Positions 45,782-54,428 of a DNA stretch of 64,000 nucleotides are shown here, one piece after another; position 1 is the first letter of the stretch; every line of letters starts with the position of its first letter. The DNA is taken from contig CAVXNH010000056.1 of NCBI GenBank assembly GCA_963762885.1, positions 248,001 to 312,000 on the forward strand. The letters run 5' to 3'. The DNA is from JASHVB01 sp963762885. Its GTDB lineage: Bacteria > Pseudomonadota > Alphaproteobacteria > Acetobacterales > Acetobacteraceae. Below the pieces are notes generated by a model. The model saw nothing but the letters and a program-made list of their open reading frames with translations, searched no databases and had not been told where the DNA came from. The position numbers were made by a program, and so were the translations under genes.

Positions 45782-46322
45782 TCCCTTTTATGTGGCTTTC
45801 CGGACGATTCCCACAACCTCCATTTGTAATTTATGATCACTTATACGCGAGAATAGAGATATTCATTGGTTGTGTTACAACCTGATATCAGCTTGTGCCA
45901 GTCCGCTGAGCCGCAGCGTTCCAATGACTGCTGATCGCGCGACCATCATGCCCCCGCGTGCGACGATCAGTCGCCCGATCGAAACCCGCATGGTGGGCGA
46001 TATGCACAGCCTGTGGATATACCGGAGCCAATTCGTAATTCTCTGATCGGTGTGTTTGCCGGGAAGCGCTGTGGTGATGCGCCGGCCCTTCGCGTAGCGC
46101 GGATCGGGTGCCAGCGGCGAAGGGTGCAACGAGATATTTGCCAAGGGTGCTGCCTGGCGATCTTCGCGTCTTGGTGGTCTTCACTGATTGATTTACATGA
46201 CGCGAACTGTTCCAGCAGTGCCTGAGCACGCATCAACGTCGGGAGAGCACCCCAGGCGAAGAAGCGCGGAACGCCTGCCTGTGCGCCGAAAGGGACCGCA
46301 AATTCGCGGCCCCTGACAGGCA
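45782..46322. other. Gene-free stretch before the PEP-CTERM gene
   Basis: No convincing gene. Frames of 80-118 codons on the minus strand have no family pattern and no ribosome site. An AT-rich patch at about 45830-45890 could hold the promoter of the small gene at 45566-45781. The segment ends at the stop of the PEP-CTERM gene. Confidence 0.5.
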
Positions 46323-46883
46323 CTACCGCGTGAGGTTCCGCCGGGCCGCGACAAGCCCGAACAGACCGGCGCCGAACAGCGCGAGCGACGCAGGTTCCGG
46401 AGCGGGGCTCGGCGGGTCCTGCGCTGTCATCGTGCCGTTGTAAGCATTATACAGCGTGTTGCTCGCGACGAAGCCCGTATAGGCGGTCGGACTGTCCGAC
46501 CAAAGGTTGAAACCGGTGTCGTTGGGACCGCCGACCAGGAACACCAGACCGTTGTCGTCCACGATCGGGCTGGCGGTGTAGTCGATATAGGTGTCGCCGA
46601 TCAGATCCGTCCCGCCGCCGAAGCGGTAGGACAGGTTGCCGCCGCCCAGATTGTGGACGCCGGGCGTTGCCAGTGTCACCAGGGTCAGGGTTTGGGTCCC
46701 GCCCAGCGCCGGTCCGGTGATCGTGCCGGTTCCGCTGATGGCCTGGGTTCCGGATACAACAAGGGTTCCGCTGGCCGTCAGCCCATCGGCGGAAAAGTCG
46801 AACGTGACCAGCGTGGCGTGGGCAACGCCAAACATGAAGGCCGTCGCGATAAGGAAGACGGTGGTGAACAATTTTCCGCGCAT
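46323..46883 (-). CDS. PEP-CTERM sorting-domain protein
   Basis: A 186-residue secreted protein. The N-terminal signal is MRGKLFTTVFLIATAFMFGVAHA. The Gly/Thr/Ser/Val-rich body (GTLVVSGTQAISGTGTITGP) is typical of PEP-CTERM cargo. The C-terminal tail has APEPASLALFGAGLFGLVAARRN: the PEP motif (APEP), a membrane helix and a short basic end. Exosortases cut at PEP and move the protein to the surface, usually where extracellular polysaccharide is made. A polysaccharide-type gene cluster lies just upstream, but no exosortase gene is in this window. Confidence 0.85.
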   Translation of the reverse strand: MRGKLFTTVFLIATAFMFGVAHATLVTFDFSADGLTASGTLVVSGTQAISGTGTITGPALGGTQTLTLVTLATPGVHNLGGGNLSYRFGGGTDLIGDTYIDYTASPIVDDNGLVFLVGGPNDTGFNLWSDSPTAYTGFVASNTLYNAYNGTMTAQDPPSPAPEPASLALFGAGLFGLVAARRNLTR

Positions 46884-47317
46884 TGTCTTATTCCTGACCC
46901 GATAGGCGCTGAATATGACCCTTCCGGCCCAAGAATCAACCAGGAATTTCCATTTGATAAATCATCTGAGGGCATTGCTGGCCCGCAGCGCTGTCATGTG
47001 TGACTATTTTTACGATCTTTGTATTAAATATGACATAGCACATGCTCCCGTTGAGACGCCTCTCGCGCCGCAAGTCCATCCGGGGCCGGCCTGCCGGCCC
47101 TGACGACAGGCTGCACGCAAACGTGCCGCCGCCGCACCCTCTGGACAGCAGCCAAGTCGGTCAGCGACGATACCCGTCGGAACGTCCCGGACCACAAATT
47201 GTGGGCCGCAACGCCGTCACCAACCGCTATATCTTGGGCTGAAGCCAAACTCGGGGCTACCGCCCCACGCCGCCCGGTGGTAATCTCGCGGTAACCAAGC
47301 CACGGAGGATTCGCAGC
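46884..47317. promoter_or_regulatory. Intergenic region upstream of nrdB
   Basis: About 430 bases with no gene. An AT-rich block at 46975-47050 (TATTTTTACGATCTTTGTAT) stands out from the GC-rich background and may hold promoter elements. A perfect 13-base palindrome, CCACAAATTGTGG, at 47192-47204 may be an operator. Its likeness to an NrdR box is only partial, so I do not claim that regulator. Confidence 0.35.
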
Positions 47318-48379
47318 ATGGATGGAACGGCCCAGACCGCCGACGAGCACCCGGTCCGCTTCGACCTGCTGACCGAAAATCCGGTCTACAAGCCGTTTCG
47401 CTATCCCTGGGCCTACGAGGCCTGGCTCACCCAGCAGCGCGTCCATTGGCTGCCGGAAGAGGTGCCGCTCGCCGACGACGTCAAGGACTGGCACCGCAAC
47501 CTCAAGGACGCCGAGCGCAACCTGCTGACGCAGATCTTCCGCTTCTTCACCCAGGCCGATGTCGAGGTGAACAACTGCTACATGAAGCACTATTCGCGGG
47601 TGTTCAAACCTACCGAAGTGCTGATGATGCTGTCCGCCTTCTCCAACATCGAAACCGTCCACATCGCCGCCTACTCGCACTTGCTCGACACCATCGGCAT
47701 GCCGGAGCTCGAGTATCAGGCGTTCATGAAATACAAGGAGATGAAGGACAAATACGACTACATGCAGTCCTTTAACGTCAACTCCAAATTCGACATCGCC
47801 AAGACACTGGCCGCATTCGGCGCCTTCACCGAAGGCCTGCAACTGTTCGCCTCCTTCGCCATCCTGCTGAATTTCCCGCGCTTCGGGAAGATGAAGGGCA
47901 TGGGCCAGATCGTCACCTGGTCGGTGCGCGACAAATCGCTGCACTGCAACTCCATCGTCCGCCTGTTCCGCACCTTCGTGCAGGAAAACCCTGAACTGTG
48001 GAACGAAGACCTGAAGCGCGAGATCTACATCACCTGCGCCACCATCGTGGACCACGAGGACGCCTTCATCGACCTGGCGTTCGAGCAAGGCGCGGTGGAG
48101 GGACTGACAGCGCAGGAGGTCAAGCAGTATATTCGCTACATCGCCGACCGGCGCCTGGTGCAGCTCGGGTTGAACGCGCTGTACCACGTGTCGAAGAACC
48201 CGTTGCCGTGGCTCGACGAGATGCTGAACGCTGTCGAGCACACCAATTTCTTCGAGAACCGCGCGACCGAGTACAGCAAGGCTTCGACCATCGGAACCTG
48301 GGAAGAAGCCTTCGACGCTCCGGTTGCCGCGCTGATCGCGGAGGGCTCGCGCAACTCGAACGGACCGGCGCTTGTCTGA
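47318..48379 (+). CDS. nrdB: Ribonucleotide reductase beta subunit, Glu-to-Lys ligand change
   Basis: A 353-residue class I ribonucleotide reductase beta subunit. It follows ACGGAGG. Metal-site residues by alignment from memory are Asp81 (FTQADVEVNN), Glu112 and His115 (SNIETVHIAAYSH) with radical Tyr119, Glu172 (AFTEGLQLF) and His209. The expected fourth carboxylate, Glu in a DExxH motif, is Lys206 here (VRDKSLHCN, codon AAA at 47933-47935). A lysine at this site is seen in the metal-free class Ie beta subunits, but those change three ligands together; only one is changed here. It makes the radical for NrdA, which is not in the window. Confidence 0.88.
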   Translation: MDGTAQTADEHPVRFDLLTENPVYKPFRYPWAYEAWLTQQRVHWLPEEVPLADDVKDWHRNLKDAERNLLTQIFRFFTQADVEVNNCYMKHYSRVFKPTEVLMMLSAFSNIETVHIAAYSHLLDTIGMPELEYQAFMKYKEMKDKYDYMQSFNVNSKFDIAKTLAAFGAFTEGLQLFASFAILLNFPRFGKMKGMGQIVTWSVRDKSLHCNSIVRLFRTFVQENPELWNEDLKREIYITCATIVDHEDAFIDLAFEQGAVEGLTAQEVKQYIRYIADRRLVQLGLNALYHVSKNPLPWLDEMLNAVEHTNFFENRATEYSKASTIGTWEEAFDAPVAALIAEGSRNSNGPALV

Positions 48380-48683
48380 ATTAAAAGATTGACAGTCCCC
48401 ACAGCGACATTTCTCTGGTCAAACCCAACTGCGTCGGCTATTGATACACATCGACCCTCAGACGCTAAGGTAACATCCATCGGAATGGCACTTAACTAAC
48501 GCTTGGTTACCGGTTTTGTGACGAATTCACCGAGTATGCTGGTGCCATTCGTCATCGGTTGGGGTATGAGATGGGTCAGGCTGGGACCAGCGCAGGGCGT
48601 ACAGGTTGCGGTATTGCGCAGGGTAGCGCACATGTCCGCTGCCGTGCCTCGGTGCCGTTGGTAAATCATCGAGGTCGCGCCAA
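48380..48683. other. Gene-free stretch after nrdB
   Basis: About 300 bases. A minus-strand frame at 48527-48712 has a plausible peptide rich in His and Trp (WSQPDPSHTPTDDEWHQHTR), but it overlaps the next gene and lacks a ribosome site. No terminator hairpin is obvious. Confidence 0.4.
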
Positions 48684-49001
48684 ATGGGGACCACCACGTG
48701 GACAGACACCACAGGACATCAGGTGAGCCAGACTGAAGAAGATGTCGGCCGAGAGCAGGGCGGCAGTGGCGGAGCGCCACGCTATAGCCGTCGGCTGTCC
48801 GACAAGATCCTGATCGCGTTCCATCATGCCTGCGACCAGGGCGATTTCGAGGTCGCCGAGCAATTGCTGCATATCCTTGAGATGATGCTGACCCGCCGGC
48901 CGTTGACGCCAGATGGCACCAGGCGGCGCAACATGGAAAGCCTGGTCGCCGCGCACGAGCGGCTCTGGCACCTGCGCCACCCGCACACCGACGAAAACTG
49001 A
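48684..49001 (+). CDS. Conserved small hypothetical protein
   Basis: A 105-residue protein with a hydrophilic N-terminus (QTEEDVGREQGGSGG) and a helical core, YSRRLSDKILIAFHHACDQG then DFEVAEQLLHILEMMLTRRP and RRRNMESLVAAHERLWHLRH. I recognise this as a conserved small protein of Acetobacteraceae-like genomes without known function. It may bind nucleic acid, given its basic RRRN and HLRHPH ends; that is a guess. The stop is followed by two palindromic repeats. Confidence 0.7.
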   Translation: MGTTTWTDTTGHQVSQTEEDVGREQGGSGGAPRYSRRLSDKILIAFHHACDQGDFEVAEQLLHILEMMLTRRPLTPDGTRRRNMESLVAAHERLWHLRHPHTDEN

Positions 49002-49027
49002 CCGGACCGCCGCACTCCGTCATTCCC

Positions 49028-49120
49028 CGTGTCACGGCCGGCGCAGGCCGGCCACCCACAATTTCGACCTCGGTGGCACCGCAAGACGTGGTTGGCAGGC
49101 CTGCGCCGGCCATGACACGG
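49028..49120. repeat. Palindromic repeat, family B
   Basis: Arms of about 32 bases: CCGTGTCACGGCCGGCGCAG to ACCCA, and CAGGCCTGCGCCGGCCATGA to ACGG, as inverted copies with a few mismatches around a ~30-base middle part. Confidence 0.78.
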
Positions 49121-49138
49121 GCGGGACTGTTTCTTGCT

Positions 49139-49228
49139 AGTAGCGAAGCGGCGCGGCAATCTCCCGCTCGGTGAGCGAATGCTCATCAGGCAGGGGATTG
49201 CCGCGTCGCTCCGCTCCTCGCAATGACA
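49139..49228. repeat. Palindromic repeat, family C
   Basis: Left arm AGTAGCGAAGCGGCGCGGCA, right arm GCGTCGCTCCGCTCCTCGCA ending in ATGACAG, with CTCCCGCTCGGTGAGCG inside. It is the partner of the copy at 8347-8432 and lies directly after a family B copy. Confidence 0.72.
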
Positions 49229-49300
49229 GGTAGCCCAGCGAACTGCTCTCGCCGCGCCCCGGACAAGGTCCGCACGGACCGGCAACCATTGGAGAGCTAC

Positions 49301-50545
49301 GTGGCGATTTCCCCCATCACCTCCCCCGTCCTCGACGCCGACGAGTCCGACGTCGTCACGCCGGCCGCACGCAAGGCGCTGATCGGCAGCGCCGTCGGCT
49401 ATGCCATGGACGGGTTCGACCTGCTCATCCTCGGCTTCATGCTGCGCGCCATCGCTGCCGGGCTTGGCTTGACGCCGGCGGAGGGAGCCTCGCTGGTGAC
49501 CGCCACCCTGATCGGCGCCGTGATCGGCGGCCTGTTGTTCGGCATGCTGTCGGATCGGCTGGGCCGGGTGCGCGTGCTGACCTGGACCATCCTGATCTTC
49601 GCCGTCTGCACCGGCCTCTGCGCGCTGGCACCCGGATACCTGAGCCTGCTGCTGTTCCGCACGCTTGCCGGCCTCGGGCTCGGCGGCGAGTTCGGCATCG
49701 GCATGGCGCTGGTCGCCGAAGCCTGGCCGGCGTCCAAGCGCGCCCGCGCCTCGTCCTATGTCGGGCTGGGCTGGCAGGCGGGCGTCCTCGCCGCAGCCGT
49801 CGTCACGCCGATCCTGCTGCCCGTGATCGGCTGGCGCGGGATGTTCGCGATCGGCGTGCTGCCGGCCGCCGCCGCCTTCTTCATCCGGCGCGACCTGGAT
49901 GAACCGGAACTGTTCGTGGCGAAGGTGAAGCAGGCGGGCCAGGAATCGTCGCTGCGGCTGCTGGTGGCCGATGCCGCGACGGCGCGCATCAGCCTCGGTA
50001 TGGTGATCCTCTGCGGGGTGCAGAACTTTGGCTATTACGGCGTGATGATCTGGCTGCCGAACTACCTCGCCACGCGGTTCCATTACGGCCTGACGCAATC
50101 GTCCGTGTGGACTGCGGTCACCATCCTGGGGATGGGCGTCGGCATCTACGCGTTCGGCCAGCTTGCCGACCGCATCGGCCGCCGCCCAGCCTTCCTCGGC
50201 TACATGCTCGGCGCCGCCGTCATGGTGGTGGTGTATTCCCGGCTGACCGACCCGACCGCGCTACTGATCGGTGGCGCGATCATGGGGCTGTTCGTCAACG
50301 GCATGCTCGGCGGCTACGGCGCGCTGATGAGCGAGCTGTATCCGACCGTCGCCCGCGCCACGGCGCAGAACGTGCTGTTCAATATCGGCCGCGCCATCGG
50401 CGGCTTCGGTCCGGTGGCAGTGGCCGCGATCTCGGTCAGTTTCGGCTTCGACACGGCGATTGCCTTGCTGGCCCTGATCTACGTGCTGGATATGCTCGCG
50501 CTCTGGCTGCTGATCCCGGAGCGCCGCGGGAGCGCCCTGGCGTGA
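49301..50545 (+). CDS. MFS transporter in front of pyrK-pyrD
   Basis: A 414-residue MFS permease (AAHS-like): SAVGYAMDGFDLLILGFMLR in helix 1, GMLSDRLGRVRVLTW between helices 2 and 3, LGLGGEFGIGMALVAEAWP, and the second-half repeat FGQLADRIGRRPAFLG. The start was set at GTG 49301, which has GGAG 7 bases upstream; the frame is open back to 49223. Its TGA overlaps the GTG of the pyrK gene, so all three genes are translationally coupled. The branch carries small carboxylates and aromatic acids, and the context points to a ring such as orotate or dihydroorotate, or a related amide (inference). Confidence 0.84.
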   Translation: MAISPITSPVLDADESDVVTPAARKALIGSAVGYAMDGFDLLILGFMLRAIAAGLGLTPAEGASLVTATLIGAVIGGLLFGMLSDRLGRVRVLTWTILIFAVCTGLCALAPGYLSLLLFRTLAGLGLGGEFGIGMALVAEAWPASKRARASSYVGLGWQAGVLAAAVVTPILLPVIGWRGMFAIGVLPAAAAFFIRRDLDEPELFVAKVKQAGQESSLRLLVADAATARISLGMVILCGVQNFGYYGVMIWLPNYLATRFHYGLTQSSVWTAVTILGMGVGIYAFGQLADRIGRRPAFLGYMLGAAVMVVVYSRLTDPTALLIGGAIMGLFVNGMLGGYGALMSELYPTVARATAQNVLFNIGRAIGGFGPVAVAAISVSFGFDTAIALLALIYVLDMLALWLLIPERRGSALA

Positions 50546-51378
50546 CCAAGGCGGCGTCATTGCCGCCCGACGTCCGCCCGGTCGGCAGCGCTACCGAGCA
50601 ATGCGCCGAGGTCGTTTCGAATACGCTGATCAACGCCGAATATCGCCATCTGGTGTTGCGCGCGGCGCCTCCGGCAACCGACGCGGCGCCGGGACAGTTC
50701 TTCCAGCTTCTGTGCCCTGCCCCGCCCGGCGAGTCACCCTTCCTGCGCCGGCCCATGAGCGTCTATGGCGCCGATCCGGCAACGGGGGAGATCGCGTTTC
50801 TTTACAAAGTGACCGGTGCCGGCACGCTCGGGCTGGCGACGCTGGCGCCGGGCGATTTGCTCGACGTCATGGGTCCGCTTGGTTGCGGCTTCACGCTGGA
50901 CCCGGCGTGGAAGTCGATCGTGGCCGTCGGGCGCGGCGCGGGGCTGGCCACGTTGGGGCCGCTCTCCGCGGCAGCACAGGCGGCCGGGATTGCGGTCACC
51001 GCGGTGCTGAGCGCGCGCCGGCCGGACCTGGTGGTGTCAGACGCGCTGTTCCGGGGTTGCGGCGCGACGGTGATCGCGGTGACGGACGCCGAGGGCACCA
51101 GCGGCCCGATGCATGTCGAGCGCCTGCTGCGCCGCCTGATCGCGGAGGGACGGTGCGATGCGTTCTTTACCTGCGGCTCGGCGCGGCTGCTGCGCGTGCA
51201 ACAGCACCTGGCGCGCGAGTTCGGCCTGCCTGGCCAGGCAGCGATGGAACAGCAGATGGCGTGCGGATTGGGCATGTGCTTCTGCTGCGTGCGGGCGTTC
51301 AATGTGGCGGGCGAGATTGTGCACAAGCGGGTCTGCTGGGACGGACCGGTCTTCGACCTGATGGAGGCGTTGGCATGA
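50542..51378 (+). CDS. pyrK: PyrK-like iron-sulfur/FAD subunit of class 1B DHODH
   Basis: A 278-residue ferredoxin-reductase-like protein. The FAD domain has FLRRPMSVYGADPATGE, the NAD domain IVAVGRGAGLATLGPL, and the C-terminal 2Fe-2S site has Cys241, Cys246, Cys249 and Cys265 (C-x4-C-x2-C-x15-C), exactly the PyrK spacing. It passes electrons from the flavin of PyrD to NAD+. The start is GTG 50542 (GTGA overlap with the MFS stop), and its end overlaps the pyrD ATG by ATGA. Most alphaproteobacteria use the quinone-linked class 2 enzyme, so this is probably an acquired or catabolic set. Confidence 0.88.
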   Translation: MTKAASLPPDVRPVGSATEQCAEVVSNTLINAEYRHLVLRAAPPATDAAPGQFFQLLCPAPPGESPFLRRPMSVYGADPATGEIAFLYKVTGAGTLGLATLAPGDLLDVMGPLGCGFTLDPAWKSIVAVGRGAGLATLGPLSAAAQAAGIAVTAVLSARRPDLVVSDALFRGCGATVIAVTDAEGTSGPMHVERLLRRLIAEGRCDAFFTCGSARLLRVQQHLAREFGLPGQAAMEQQMACGLGMCFCCVRAFNVAGEIVHKRVCWDGPVFDLMEALA

Positions 51379-52316
51379 CCGACCTCGCCGTCCGGATCGG
51401 TAGCCTGACCCTGGCAAACCCGGTGATGCCGGCATCGGGCACCTTCGCCGAGGGCCTTTCGCAGGTGGTGGACCTGAACCGGCTCGGCGCGCTGGTGACC
51501 AAAACCATCACGCGCGAACTTCGCGACGGAAATCCGCTGCCGCGTGTGGCCGAAACCCGGGACGGCATGCTGAACGCAATAGGTATCCCATCGAAGGGTG
51601 TGCCGTATTTCCTGGAGCACACGCTGCCGGAAATGGCGCGCTGGGGGCCGCCGCTGGTGGTCAGCATCTCCGCCCCCACCGTCGAGGGATTTGCCGACCT
51701 GGCCGCGGCGATGACAGTCCCCGGCATCGCGGCGATCGAGGCCAACATCTCCTGCCCGAACATCGAGGAAGACGGCCGTGCCTTCGCCATGCGCGCGGCG
51801 TCCACTGCCGCGGTGATGCGCCGTCTGCGCGAGGCGACGAAGCTGCCGCTCTGGGCGAAGCTGACCCCGAACACCGGCGACATCGCCGAGGTCGCGCAAG
51901 CGGCGGAGGCCGAGGGCGCCGACGCACTGGTGGTGGCCAACACCATCCTGGCGATGGCGATCGACCTGACCAGCTTCAAGCCCAGGCTGGGCAATGTCAT
52001 GGGCGGGCTGTCGGGTCCGGCGATCAAGCCGATCGTGTTGCGGCAGGTGTATCAGTGCGCGCGGCGGGTGCGCGTGCCGGTGATCGGCTGTGGCGGCATC
52101 AGCACCGCTGACGATGCGGCCGAATACATGCTGGCCGGCGCCACGGCAGTGCAGGTCGGCACCGCGACTTTCCTACATCCCACCGCGATGCTAAGCGTCA
52201 TCGACGGGCTCGCCGCGTTCTGCGCCGCGCGCAACATCAAGCGCGTCGCCGACCTGACCGGCGCGCTGCATCGCGAAGAGGCAGACGAAGCCGAAGTAGA
52301 ATGGCTCGCCCCCTAA
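51375..52316 (+). CDS. pyrD: Dihydroorotate dehydrogenase, class 1B type
   Basis: A 313-residue FMN TIM barrel: LANPVMPASGTFAEG, LVTKTITRELRDGN, the active-site AIEANISCPNIEEDG with base Cys127 (class 1; class 2 has Ser), then VVANTILAMAIDL and NVMGGLSGPAIKPI, and the FMN phosphate site PVIGCGGISTADDAAE. With PyrK it forms the NAD-dependent heterotetramer that oxidises dihydroorotate to orotate, and it can run in reverse. The stop is within a few bases of a family A repeat. Confidence 0.9.
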   Translation: MTDLAVRIGSLTLANPVMPASGTFAEGLSQVVDLNRLGALVTKTITRELRDGNPLPRVAETRDGMLNAIGIPSKGVPYFLEHTLPEMARWGPPLVVSISAPTVEGFADLAAAMTVPGIAAIEANISCPNIEEDGRAFAMRAASTAAVMRRLREATKLPLWAKLTPNTGDIAEVAQAAEAEGADALVVANTILAMAIDLTSFKPRLGNVMGGLSGPAIKPIVLRQVYQCARRVRVPVIGCGGISTADDAAEYMLAGATAVQVGTATFLHPTAMLSVIDGLAAFCAARNIKRVADLTGALHREEADEAEVEWLAP

Positions 52317-52402
52317 CCTCTCCCGCGACCGTTAACCTCGCCCGCGATGCGGGAGAGGTCGAGGTGCGAAGCACCGAGGGTGAGGGTGGTCGGGTCGGCA
52401 CG
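52315..52402. repeat. Palindromic repeat, family A
   Basis: AACCTCTCCCGCGACCGTTA then CCTCGCCCGCGATGCGGGAG, AGGTCGAGGTGCGAAGCACC and GAGGGTGAGGGTGGTCGGGT. It starts at the pyrD stop codon and carries its own hairpin, probably marking the 3' end of the MFS-pyrK-pyrD message. Confidence 0.8.
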
Positions 52403-52513
52403 CCCTTCCCCCACCCACCCTCCCACCGCACGAACTCATCCTTATCCCGGCACAGCGATTGCCCCCCACCATCGCCAGGCCGCCGCACAATCGGCCCCAA
52501 GGAACAGACTTAA

Positions 52514-54314
52514 ATGACCGCCACCGCCCCCAACCTGACCGCCGACGAACGCGCCGCGCTCTCCGACGTATCGCTCGACGAACCCTGGTCGCTGGTCGAG
52601 TGCTTCGCCCACATGCGCCGCGAACACCCCACCGAGATGAACCGCGGCGGCGAGGAGATCGCCGCCCGCCTGGCCCGCCTCGGCATCCCCTGCACAATGT
52701 ACGAACCGACGCTGTTCCTGAGCACGCCCCAGCCAAGCCGGCTCGAAGTCGGCGGACTGACATTCGAAGCAAAACCGCCGTCCTTCGCGCCCTCGGCGCC
52801 GGACGGTGTGGAGGCGCCCGTCGTTGTCATCCAGGGCGCCCCAAAGCTGATCGAGGGCTACGCGCCCTCTACCGCCAACCTCTTCGGAACCGGGTTCAGC
52901 CCGATGGACGGGGTCGGTGACATCGCCGGCTGCGTCGTCGCCTATTTCGGCACGCTCAACGGCGAACGGATCGCCCAGTTCGAGAAGCTGGGCGCCGCGG
53001 CGGTCGTCGCGATCAACCCCGGCGAGAATGCCCACTGGGGCGGCGGCTGCGCGTTCTGGGGCACGCCGGACACCGACGACCTGCCGGCGAAGCTGGGCAT
53101 CCCCGCCGTCGCGGTGAACCGCCATGCCGCCGAACCGCTGCTGCAAGCTGCGCAATCCGGAGCCTCCGCCCGCGTGTTCACGTCGCTGGAAGAAGGCTGG
53201 TACCGATGCCGGCTACCGGTGGCCGAAATTCGCGGCACAGAACAGCCGGAGCAATTCGTGCTGCTGCATGGCCATTACAACTCGTGGGATGTCGGCGTCG
53301 GCGACAACGCCACCGGCAACGCCGCAATGCTCGAAATCGCGCGCGTGCTTTGGCAGCATCACGGCAAGCTGAAGCGCAGTGTCCGACTGGCATGGTGGCC
53401 CGGCCATTCCACCGGACGCTTCGCCGGCAGCACTTGGTACGCCGACAAGTTCGCCATCGATCTCGTGCGCAACTGCATCGCGCAGATCAATTGCGATTCT
53501 CCGGGCTGCCGCTGGGCGACCTCTTACGAAATCATCCCCTGGATGGCGGAGAACGCCGCCTTCATCGCCCACGCGGTGCGCGACGCGGTTGGCAAGCCGG
53601 CCAGCGGCCGCCGGCCACCCGCGGCGAACGACTACTCCTTCACCAATCTCGGCATCACCGGCTACCTGTCATCCTCTTCCCGCATCCCCGCCGCCGAAGT
53701 TACCGAGCGCGGCTACTACTACGTCATGGGTAATGGCGGGAACATCGAGTGGCACACCGTGTTCGACCAACTGGAGATCGCTGACCGCGACATTCTGGGC
53801 GACGACATCAAGCTCTATCTGCTGGCGGTGTGGCGCAATGCCAACGCGGTGTTGCTGCCCTACGACTGGGGCGCCCTGGTCGCCGAGTTCGCCGACACCG
53901 TGCGCACCTACCAGCACGCCGCCGGCAACCGGTTCGATCTTGACTCCGGCGCAGGACGCCGTTGCAGCGCTGGCCGACAGCGTCGCCCAATTCGAACACG
54001 CGGTGCGCACCGGCAGCATTCCTCCAACCGAAGCCAACCGCACGCTGCTGCGTCTGTCGCGGCATCTGGTGCCCCTGAACTACGTCAAGGGCACGCGGTT
54101 CCGCCGCGACCTCGCAACGCCGCAATTACCGCTGCCTTGGCTGGCGATCGCCAAGGAGCTCGATCGCTACCCGCCTTCCGCGCTCGGCTTCGCGATCACG
54201 CAGTTGCAGCGTGGCTGCAACCATGTCGTCGGCGGCCTGCTGGACGCACGCGACGAGGTAGAAGCCGCACTTCCTGAACCTCTCCCGCAAAGCGGGAGAG
54301 GTCGAGACGCGTAG
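52514..54314 (+). pseudogene. M28-like metallopeptidase homologue, frameshifted
   Basis: About 600 residues with a PA-like insert (FGTGFSPMDGVGDIAGCVVA to VVAINPGENAHWGGG) and an M28-type core: LLHGHYNSWDVGVGDNATGNAAMLE (His and Asp metal ligands), then RLAWWPGHSTGRFAGSTWYA. The usual catalytic Glu-Glu pair is Gly-His here (WWPGHS), so peptidase activity is doubtful. A frameshift at 53940-53941 (extra T) interrupts ...GNRFDL; the good frame continues TPAQDAVAALADSVAQFEHA to the stop. The last 13 codons (PEPLPQSGRGRDA) lie inside repeat family A. It belongs to the plus-strand cluster but is separated from pyrD by a repeat. Confidence 0.72.
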
Positions 54315-54345
54315 CGGCGAGGGTGAGGGTGATCGGGCCGCACGC
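54276..54345. repeat. Palindromic repeat, family A
   Basis: CCTCTCCCGCAAAGCGGGAG then GAGGTCGAGACGCGTAGCGG and CGAGGGTGAGGGTGATCGGG. It encodes the last 13 residues and the stop of the M28-like gene. It closely matches the left arm of the 601-760 copy. Confidence 0.8.
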
Positions 54346-54428
54346 AGCAATTTCTCGCTTGCTTCCTCGCCCTTTACGCAGCGTCGCGTCGCTCGCCGCC
54401 AGGTGACCAAACGAATGGAACCCCAATC

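Noticed and set aside
45888..46323. Minus-strand frames of 113-118 codons before the PEP-CTERM gene
   Set aside because: Composition is not protein-like, no motifs are seen, and two competing frames overlap.
47192..47204. NrdR box upstream of nrdB
   Set aside because: Only a single 13-base palindrome with partial likeness; NrdR sites are normally paired and closer to the start.
48527..48712. Minus-strand gene of 61 codons
   Set aside because: It has no ribosome site, overlaps the better supported gene at 48684 and matches no family I recognise.
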